Of a stretch of 64,000 nt of DNA, positions 55,797-64,000 are shown piece by piece. The translations under genes were made by a program, and so were the position numbers. The notes beneath the pieces were generated by a model. That model was not told where the DNA came from. It saw only the letters and a program-made list of their open reading frames with translations, and ran no database searches. This stretch comes from Haematobia irritans (taxonomy: Eukaryota; Arthropoda; Insecta; Diptera; Muscidae). The stretch covers positions 197,731,918-197,795,917 of the forward strand of contig NC_134400.1 of NCBI RefSeq assembly GCF_050003625.1, read 5' to 3'. The first letter of the stretch is position 1. Every line of letters starts with the position of its first letter.

Positions 55797-58280
55797 TCAC
55801 AAATAAAATTTTGACAAATTTTTTTATACGAATAAAATTTTGACAAAATTTTCTATTGAAATAAAATTTTGACAAAATTTTCTATAGAAATAAAAGTTTG
55901 ACAAAATTTTCCATAGAAATAAAAGTATGACAAAATTTTCTTTAGAAATAAAATTTTGAAAAAAAATAAGTATATACGGCTGTAAGTTTGGCCAGGCCGA
56001 ATCTTATGTACCCTCCACCATGGATTGCAAAGAAAGTTGTACTAAAGACTGTCATCAACAATCGAATTACTTGTGTTGCGGTAAAACTTGCCGATGGCAA
56101 GGTATCTTAAAACTTCTTAACACTGTCTTCTTAATTGTAAGTTAGTCCATACGGGGTATATTAAACACAAATAAAAAAGGCCGATTAAATACGTATATAA
56201 TTCAGTTTGACAAAATTTTCTATAGCAATAAAATTTTAACAAAATTTTCTATAGAAATAAACTTTTGACGAAATTTTCTAAAGAAATAAAATCTTGACAA
56301 AATTTCCTGTAGTAATAAAATCTTGACAAAATTTGACAAAATTTTCTATAGTAATAACATTTTGACAAAATTTTCTATAGAAATAAAATTTTGACAAAAC
56401 TTTCTATAGCACTTAATTTTGACAAAATTTTCTATAAAAATAAAATATTGACAAAATTTTCTATAGAAATAAAACTTTGACAAAATTTTTTATAGAAATA
56501 AAATTTTGATAAAATTTTCTATAGAAATAAAATTTTGACAAAATTTTCTATAAAAATAAAATTTTGACAAAATTTTCTATAAAAATAAAATCTTGACAAA
56601 ATTTTCTATAGAAATAAAATTTTCACAAAATTTTCTATAGTAATAAAATTTTGACAAAATTTTCTATAGAAATAAAACATTGACAAAATTTTTTATAGAA
56701 ATAAAATTTAGACAAAATTTTCTATAGAAATAAAATTTTGACAAAATTTTGTATTGTAATAAAATCTTGACAGAATTTTCTATAGAAATAAAATTTTAAC
56801 AAAACTTTCTATAGCACTTAATTTTGACAAAATTTTCTATAGAAATAAAATTTTCACAAAATTTTCGTTAGTAATAAAATTTTGACAAAATTTTCTGTAG
56901 AAATAAAATTTTGACAAAATTTTCTATAGAAATAAAATTTTGACAAAATTTTCTATAGAAATAAAATTTTGTATTGTAATAAAATCTTGACAGAATTTTC
57001 TATAGAAATAAAATTTTAACAAAAATTTCTATAGCACTTAATTTTGACGAAATTTTCTATGGAAATAAAATTTAGACAAAATTTTCTATAGAAATAAAAT
57101 TTTGACAAAATTTTCTATAGAAATAAAATCTTGACAAAATTTTCTATAGAAATAAAATTTTGACAAAATTTTCTATAGAAATAAAATCTTGACAAAATTT
57201 TCTATAGAAATAAAATTTTGACAAAATTTTCTATAGTAATAAAATTTTGACAAAATTTTCTATAGTAATAAAATTTTGACAAAATTTTCTATAGAAATAA
57301 AATTTTGACAAAATTTTCTATAGAAATAAAATTTTGACAAAATTTTCTATAGAAATAAAATTTTGACAAAATTTTCTATAGAAATAAAATTTTGACAAAA
57401 TTTTCTATAGAAATAAAACTTTGACAAAATTTTCTATAGAAATAAAATTTAGACAAAATTTTCTATAGAAATAAAATTTTGACAAAATTTTGTATTGTAA
57501 TAAAATCTTGACAGAATTTTCTATAGAAATAAAATTTTAACAAAACTTTCTATAGCACTTAATTTTGACAAAATTTTCTATAGAAATAAAATTTTCACAA
57601 AATTTTCGTTAGTAATAAAATTTTGACAAAATTTTCTGTAGAAATAAAATTTTGACAAAATTTTCTATAGAAATAAAATTTTGACAAAATTTTCTATAGA
57701 AATAAAATTTTCACAAAATTTTCTTTAGTAATAAAATTTTGACAAAATTTTCTGTAGAAATAACATTTTGACAAAATTTTCTATAGAAATAAAATTTTGA
57801 CAAAACTTTCTATAGCACTTAATTTTGACAAAATTTTCTATAAAAATAAAATCTTGACAAAATTTTCTATAGAAATAAAATTTTGACAAAATTTTCTATA
57901 AAAATAAAATTTTGACAAAATTTTCAATAGAAATAAAATTTTGACAAAATTGTCTATAAAAGTAAAATTTTGACAAAATTTCCTATAGTAATAAAATTTT
58001 GACAAAATTTTCTATAAAAATAAAATTTTGACAAAATTTTCAATAGAAATAAAATTTTGACAAAATTGTCTTTAAAACTAAATTTTGACAAAATTTCCTA
58101 TAGTAATAAAATTTTGACAAAATTTTCTATAGAAATAAAATTTTGACAAAACTTTCTATAGCACTTAAAGTTGACAAAATTTTCTATAGAAATCAAATTT
58201 TGACACGCTTTTCTATAGAAATAAAATTTTGACAAAATTTTCTATAGAAACAAAATTTTGGCAAAATTTGGTACAACATA
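55797..58280 (+). repeat. 29-bp satellite zone S6
   Basis: A short run at 55797-55965 is followed by the family 1 end block (55966-56200), then the main array from about 56205. Variant units GTATTGTAATAAAATCTTGA at 56751 and 57492 mark a duplication offset of about 741 bp, with a shorter partial copy near 56970. The block at 57090-57430 is highly uniform. Confidence 0.95.
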
Positions 58281-58288
58281 ATAATAAC

Positions 58289-58649
58289 CAAAGATTATAG
58301 ATTTGAGGAAGATGGGAGATTGGCTTGCGTCATACCAAATGTTGCATTTACCAGATTAGTTTAATACATGTTTGTAATCTTTTAGTTGTTTTTAGTTTTT
58401 ATTTTTTAAATGAAAAATTTAATTTTCTTAATGAAACAATGTTAAATTTTAGACAACAACAAAAAAATTACATTTTACCCTTTATGGAAATTTATTTCGT
58501 GCTCTTAATTTCTTTTTATTTGCATTTTAATGCTATGTCAATACTTGTCGTATACGCGTTTGGTTCGAGTATTAAACTAATGTGGTAAATGGTTTGATGT
58601 GCTCAGTAGCCAATCTCCCATCTCCCATCTTCCTCTTCTATAATCTTTG
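58289..58649. mobile_element. hAT-type MITE, 361 bp
   Basis: 8-bp target duplication ATAATAAC at 58281-58288 and 58650-58657. Inverted ends of about 40 bp: CAAAGATTATAGA..GAGGAAGATGGGAGATTGGC on the left, and on the right the complement with one extra GGGAGAT-type unit (CCAATCTCCCATCTCCCATC). No coding capacity. Confidence 0.85.
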
Positions 58650-58939
58650 ATAATAACATTGTGACAAAATTTTCTATAGTAATAAAATTTTGGTAGATTA
58701 TTTTTGGGGATCGGCTATCGATAACTATAGACCGATATGGACCAATTTTGGCATGGTTGTTAGCGGCCATATACTAGCGCAATGTACCACTTTTCACCAC
58801 GTACCAAATTTCAGCCGGATCGGATGTAACTTGCTTCTCTTAGAGGCTCCGCAAGTCAAATTCGGGGATCGGTTTATATGGGGGCTATATATAATTATGA
58901 GCCGATGTGGATCAATTTTTGCATGGTTGTTAGAGACTA

Positions 58940-60151
58940 CACAGAGAAAACAGATTGGTTGTGATAACCTCCTTTTGGCAGTTGCAGCAACCATCTGTTA
59001 GCAGTTGTGACACCCGACAAATTCGGTCGACTCAATCGAATTATGGAAAATCCAACTAATACTATGCATAGAGTTGGTTGTATTAGACGATAGAATTGGT
59101 CGTTGCTCCTTTCTTTATTTGATTATATAACCCAACTTTACTAGCACCTTAACCGAATTGAAAATGATTTTTTCCTTCAGAATATTGTATTTTATTCATA
59201 TTTTTTGAATGATAGAAAAGTACATAAAATTACATTACATTAACAATTAAAAAATATACACTTTTGAAAGTACACCCTCCAGCATAGATTGCAGAATGGA
59301 CTGGCAATGGTAGTTAAATCTTTGGAACTCTTAGTATACAAGTATTTATAAATGGCGTCAGAACTGAGCACATGATAAATGGGACGACATAGCCAGTCTA
59401 AAAACGCAAAAAATTAAATCAGAAAATTAGTGTGGAGTTTTAAAAAATAAATAAGAACATACTCGCCACCATCACTTCCTTAGGTGTTCCATAGATAAAG
59501 ACAGACGTGGAGATGAATTTTCCCATTAGAGCCGCTTTAAATTTGTAACATGGTTCAAACTTTTACCTTTTAACACTACAAAATTGTTCCACATCTAAAA
59601 CTCGATCCTAAACAATTGAAAATACGAACTGTTTATATGACTCGTATCAAAAATGGTGTACTTAGAACACACTGCGCGAGTTGTTCATGGAAATATTTGA
59701 TGGGCAATCCACCAAGAGTTCAAATAAACTTAGAACCGGCTGAAAATACTCAGATTTCAGTTATTTTTATTGTTTTAAATTGAAAAGACACGTTTTCCTT
59801 CAACATTGAATAATTTTTAACAATATTAATGACATTTGAAAAATATTTCCAAAGGACTTCGGTTGTGAATATCAATTGTAAGTTACGAATACTAAATGAC
59901 AGTTATGAAGGTTTTTTAATGTTGGTTGCGCGTATCGAATTCAATCAAAATTTTTAAAAAGAGAGACATTTAGTTCAGACAACTATTTGACATGTATTAC
60001 AAACAAAACTCTATAATAATAATCGTCAAATGGCCGTAGGAACGAATTAAGGTTGTAAGTAATGTAAATTGATTGACACAACTGTGATTTCATTGTAGAT
60101 GCAGAATTTTTATTACAACAATCAATTTTCAACCAATATGTTCTCTGTGTG
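58940..60151. mobile_element. TA-flanked TIR element of 1.2 kb, non-autonomous
   Basis: CACAGAGAAAACAGATTGGT at the left faces ACCAATATGTTCTCTGTGTG at the right, flanked by TA (58938-58939, 60152-60153), inside a family 1 central repeat whose halves GGTTGTTAGAGAC and ATACTAACACC are otherwise contiguous. TA flanks suggest the Tc1/mariner superfamily. Inside I see no transposase; the sequence is AT-rich and not repeated elsewhere in this window. Confidence 0.7.
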
Positions 60152-60528
60152 TATATACTAACACCATGTACCAAATTTCAGTCGGATCGGATGAATTTTG
60201 CTCCCCCAAGAGGCTCCGCAAGCCAAATCTGAGCCTCGGTTTATATGGGGGCTATACGTAAAAGTGGTCCGATATGGCCCATTTGCAATACCATCTGACC
60301 TACATCTATAGCAACTACTGGTGCAAGTTTCAAGCCGATAGCTGGTTTCGTTCGGAAGTTAGCTTGATTTCAGACGGACGGAAGGACGGGCGGGCATGCT
60401 TAGTTCGACTCAGTATTTCACCACGACCCAGAATATATACTTCTTTATGGGGTCTTAGAGCAATATTTCGATGTGTTACAAACGGAATGACAAAGTGAAT
60501 ATACCCCCATCCTATGGTGGAGGGTATA

Positions 60529-61420
60529 CAAATTGTAAGTTTCGTTGTGGATGTTCCATATGGATAATATTACATAGCAAACAAATTGCACCGATATAAT
60601 TTCAGTTAAAATCTTAACAAATTTTTTTTATTTTAGTTATTTTCTTGAGATGGAGATCTCGTGTCATAGTAACACCATATAGAAAATCGATTTGAATTTT
60701 CAATATAATGAATGGAATTTGAGCTTTTTAGTTACTCATTATTGGCACACACACACACACACACACAGACGCAAACGCCATGTATTAACAATGCCAAGGA
60801 AACAAGCAAAAACCGAAGCAAAACCTCTCATGGTCAATGTTGAGGCCAGCAGGTTGGGCCACACCAATCTGTATTGCCTGGCTCCTTTGTTAAAGGTTTT
60901 GTGCATCAATGCCTGGGTCTTAGAGCTGTGGGACCATTCCGTAGTCACACTCCCAGGTCTGTTTGCAGTTTTACGAATTATTACATTTGGTCCGTCCAAT
61001 GGTCGGTGGTTGGCTAGCTGTTTTGCAATTTATTAAATGTCTTCATTTACTGTTGTTGTTTAAAGCTGGCAAAGAGTTAATGTGGTTATTAAGCCAAGAC
61101 GCTTTTTCTATAGCAAATGATGGTGTTGGTGATGATGATGTTGTTGAGTCGTTGTTGGGAGTTTTCTGGATGTTTATGCCTGTTTAAATTTTTTGGTGAG
61201 TTTTTTTTTTTTCGCCAGAATTATATTCGTTGGCCCGCTTGGTTTTGTAGTAGTTGTGGTTACAGCATTTATGTTTTACATACACCCTGCTCCAACCGAA
61301 ATGTAAGGTAGGGTCAAACAAGATTGGGAAATATTCTTTGGTTGGGTTGGTAAATTTTATTATTCCTTAAATTCTATGATTTTCTGTAAAATAGGAGGTA
61401 TATATCTTTGGAAATTTTAT
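60529..61420. other. No gene recognised; (AC)n microsatellite
   Basis: (AC)n at about 60747-60767. Overlapping frames on both strands (about 60690-61190) have no domain I recognise; without transcript support I do not call them. Confidence 0.45.
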
Positions 61421-61494
61421 TATACCCTCCACCATAGGATGGTGGAGTGTAACACATCGAAACACAACCGTTTGTAACACATGGAAATATTGAA
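61421..61494 (+). repeat. Family 1 hairpin-end fragment
   Basis: TATACCCTCCACCATAGG..GGTGGAGTGTAACACATCG with the phrase GTTTGTAACACATGGAAATA, then an abrupt change to family 3. Confidence 0.75.
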
Positions 61495-62123
61495 ATCGGT
61501 TCAGATTTAGATATAGATCCATATATAGCTTTCGCCCGATTTACACTCATATGACCACAGAGGCCAATTTTTTACTCCGATTTAGTTGAAATTTTGCACA
61601 GGGAGTAGAATTAGCATTGTTGCTATGCGTGCCGAATTTGGTTGAAATCGGTTCAGATTTAGATATAGCTCCCATATATATGTTTTTCTGATTTCGACAA
61701 AAATGGTCAAAATACCAACATTTTCCTTGTAAAATCGCCACTGCTTAGTCGAAAAGTTGTAAAAATGACTCTAATTTTCCTAAACTTCTAATACATATAT
61801 ATCGAGCGATAAATCATAAATAAACTCTTGCGAAGTTTCCTCAAAACTGCTTCAGATTTAAACGTTTCCCATATTTTTTACTAACATTGTGTTCCACCCT
61901 AGTGCATTAGCCGACTTAAATTTTGAGTCTATAGATTTTGTAGAAGTCTATAAAATTCTGTCCAGATTGAGCGATATTTAAATGTATGTATTTGGGACAA
62001 ACCTTTATATATAGCCCCCAACACATTTAACGGATGTGATATGGTATCGAAAATTTAGATGTACAAAGTGGTGCAGGGTATAATATAGTCGGCGCCGCCC
62101 GACTTTAGACTTTCCTTACTTGT
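61495..62123 (+). mobile_element. INE-1-like family 3, left-truncated copy (preserves the empty family 2 site)
   Basis: Central repeat core, then AAACGTTTCCCATA, TTTTTTACTAACATTGTG (no family 2 insert), GTGCAGGGTATAATATAGTC and the end TTTCCTTACTTGT at 62123. This is the uninterrupted counterpart of 34830-35077 joined to 38808. Confidence 0.82.
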
Positions 62124-63209
62124 TTTTTACTAACATTGTGTTCCTTCCTAGTGCATTAGCCGACTTAAATATTGAGTCTATAGATTTTGTAGAAGTCTTT
62201 CAAATTCTGTCCAGATCGAATGATATTTAAATGTATGTATGACAGCCAGACAGACAGACGGACATGGTTATATCGTCTTAGAATTTCTCCCTGATCAAGA
62301 ATATATATATATACTTTATATAGTCGGAAATCGATATTTCGATGTGTTACAAACGGAATGACAAACTTATTATACCCCCGTCACCATTCTATGATGGTGG
62401 GTATAAATGTGGGAAACATTTAAATCTGAAGCAATTTTAAGGAAACTTCGCAAAAGTTTATTTATGATTTTTCGCTCGATATATATGTATTAGAAGTTTA
62501 GGAAAATTATAGTCATTTCTACAACTTTTGGACTGAGCAGTTGCGATTTTACAAGGAAAATGTTGGTATTTTAACCATTTTTGTCGAAATCAGAAAAACA
62601 TATATATGGGAGCTATATCTAAATCTGAACCGATTTCAACCAAATTTGGCACGCATAGCTACAATGCTAATTCTACTCCCTGTGCAAAATTTCAACTAAA
62701 TCGGAGCCAAAAATTGGTCTCTGTTTTCATATAAGTCCATATCGGGCGAAAGATATATATGGGAGCTATAACTAAATCTGAACCGATTTCAATAAAATTT
62801 GGCACACTTGTCTACACGATCAAGTGTTATATTTGTGCAAAATTTCAAGCAAATCAGGGTAAAACTCTAGCTTCTGGGTCCATATGAGTGGATATCGGGC
62901 GAAAGATATATATGGGAGCTATATGTCAATCTTAACTGATTTCTTCAAAAATCAATAGGGTTATATTCTGACCCAAAACATGCACTTGTGTCAAATTAGA
63001 AGACGATTGGACTTCAACTGCGACCTAGACTGTGATCACAAAAATGTGTTCACAGACAGATGGACGGACGGACATGGCTAGATCGACTCAGGGACCCACC
63101 CTGAGCATTATTGCCAAAGACACCATGTGTCTATTTCGTCTCCTTCTGGGTGTTGCAAACATATGCACTAACTTGTAATACCCTGTTCCACAGTGTGGTG
63201 CAGGGTATA
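62124..63209 (-). mobile_element. Rearranged family 3 / family 2 composite (lacks the DD41D insertion)
   Basis: 62124-62228 repeats a piece of the preceding family 3 end; 62229-62406 is the hairpin side of family 2 (AGACAGACAGACGGACATGG to GATGGTGGGTATA); 62407-63209 is family 3 from ATGTGGGAAACATTTAAATC through GTATTAGAAGTTTAGG (empty DD41D site, 62494) to the hairpin CCCTGTTCCACAGTGTGG. The family 2 to family 3 joint matches that at 38807/38808. Confidence 0.78.
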
Positions 63210-63587
63210 AAAATGGCTTGTGGCACGTTTCAAGCCGAAAGCTTATTTCATTTGAAAGTTTGGGTGATTTCCACAGACGGACGCACTGACGGGCATTGCT
63301 AGATCAACTCAAAATTTATCCGCAACCTAATGGCAGAGCAATTTAAAAATACGGGAGTATTTCAAATGTTTTTCAATTTATTGAGGAGAAATATCCTTGA
63401 GAAATGGCTTGCCTTGTAACGGAAAAGCTTCGGAGAGTAAGGGATGTGTTTCAGCTGCACATTTCTCCAACTTAAGGAAGAAAATCCCATTCCCATAAAA
63501 GCTATTTTGTGGGTACGAAACGAATATGACGACAAAAAAACCGTTGTTGTTTACACTCCGAGCAAATGACACATACTGGAAATGAAA
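63210..63587. other. No gene; family 1-like remnant at start
   Basis: About 63215-63325 resembles a decayed family 1 terminal block (GTTTCAAGCCGAAAGCTTAT, CAGACGGACGCACTGACGGG). The rest is unassigned. Confidence 0.45.
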
Positions 63588-64000
63588 ACAAGTATATACA
63601 GCAGTAAGTATCTTAAACACCCACCACCATGAATCAAATATTAGGGTTTCCTTTAGATTCAGAGGGTTTGAGGACAGATCAAGCAGAGCAGTTCAACCAG
63701 TATACTTCACGAAGATAAATTTAAAGATTTTACCTATGAAGACTATATCAGATTCTGGATTTATAAGAACCATTTTTGTTTGAGTTTTAGAGGAATCATT
63801 AACATCTCTTGTAAGTGTGCAAGAAAATTATAAAATAACGTCTTGATTTGAAATCTTAAATCTGTAGATTTTCACCCGAGAAATAAAATCTGGAAATTTT
63901 ACATAGAGTTTCAAGCAATTTTCATGATCAGTGCGCCTTCTATACTCTCAAGAAGTGAAATCGGTCTATATGGAGGCATTACCAAATGGACCGATAAAAA
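63588..64000 (-). mobile_element. INE-1-like family 2, second copy (runs off the window)
   Basis: Starts ACAAGTATATACAGCAGTAA and follows the copy at 35078, including CTTGTAAGTGTGCAAGAAAA at 63808-63827, the undisturbed target of the 2.2-kb insertion. Confidence 0.85.

Larger units (their letters stand above)
54793..55800 (+). repeat. Family F repeat, interrupted by a DD41D transposon
   Basis: GCACGGTTGCCACAATTGG, TAGAATTCTACCAAAAATGG and GATTTTTACTGTTTG before the insertion; GACTGATAGAATTGTC..TTTTGGTAGATTATCC after it, running straight into a 29-bp array. Confidence 0.65.
55966..60528 (-). mobile_element. INE-1-like family 1, copy 6, with satellite expansion and two nested insertions
   Basis: Left end AATAAGTATATACGGC, right end hairpin CCATCCTATGGTGGAGGGTATA. 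Inside: 29-bp array (to 58280), hAT MITE (58289-58649), central repeat (58690-58937), TA-flanked element (58940-60151) and terminal block with GACGGACGGAAGGACGG (60153-60528). It has the same plan as copy 4 in the other orientation. Confidence 0.82.

Noticed and set aside
60692..61036. 114-residue frame as a host gene
   Set aside because: It begins in and translates an (AC)n microsatellite, overlaps an 86-residue frame on the other strand, and has no recognisable domain.

Overview
This is repeat-dominated DNA from a higher fly. The best guess is a muscid, and the horn fly Haematobia irritans is the leading candidate. Two copies of a mariner whose ends and protein I recognise as Himar1-type lie here, together with INE-1/DINE-1-like elements, a tRNA-derived SINE, DD37E and DD41D Tc1/mariner elements and very AT-rich 29-bp satellite arrays. 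Stomoxys or Musca cannot be excluded. I found no intact host gene, no true tRNA or rRNA gene, and nothing bacterial. All protein-like reading frames are dead transposon genes or by-products of tandem repeats.

Layout. 1-5300: a hAT-type element with 8-bp target duplication, then a triple nest (INE-1-like element inside a DD37E transposon inside a SINE), then a second INE-1-like copy. 5985-11985: decayed, partly tandem-duplicated pieces of one non-LTR retrotransposon (LINE) on the minus strand, with a full SINE inserted. 12580-17134: INE-1-like copies of two families, a GC-richer island and an internally deleted DD41D transposon. 18230-33720: three of the large 29-bp satellite zones plus one embedded in an INE-1-like element, with SINEs and a foldback element interspersed. 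34600-41445: a four-level nest (family 3 > family 2 > CAC...GTG-bounded insert > small repeats) with a second DD41D copy. 41446-47522: two dead Himar1-like copies, an inverted INE-1-like pair and a head-to-head SINE pair. 48186-53480 and 55797-58280: two more satellite zones, with foldback pieces, DD41D remnants, a hAT MITE and a TA-flanked 1.2-kb TIR element. 60529-64000: further family 1, 2 and 3 copies, including paralogues that preserve the empty sites of insertions seen at 35-40 kb.

Terms used here. Family 1, 2 and 3 are three INE-1/DINE-1-like (probably Helentron-derived) families. Each has a hairpin end starting TATACCC, an opposite end finishing ACTTGT, and a centre of about 153-bp tandem repeats. 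They are placed between two T residues with no target duplication. Strand + means the TATACCC hairpin is on the left. Family F is a repeat with the motif GGTAGAATTCTACCAAAA that borders the satellite arrays. The window works as a record of insertion order rather than as a set of cooperating genes: SINE, LINE and INE-1-like insertions are the older layers, and DD41D and Himar1-like insertions are among the younger ones.
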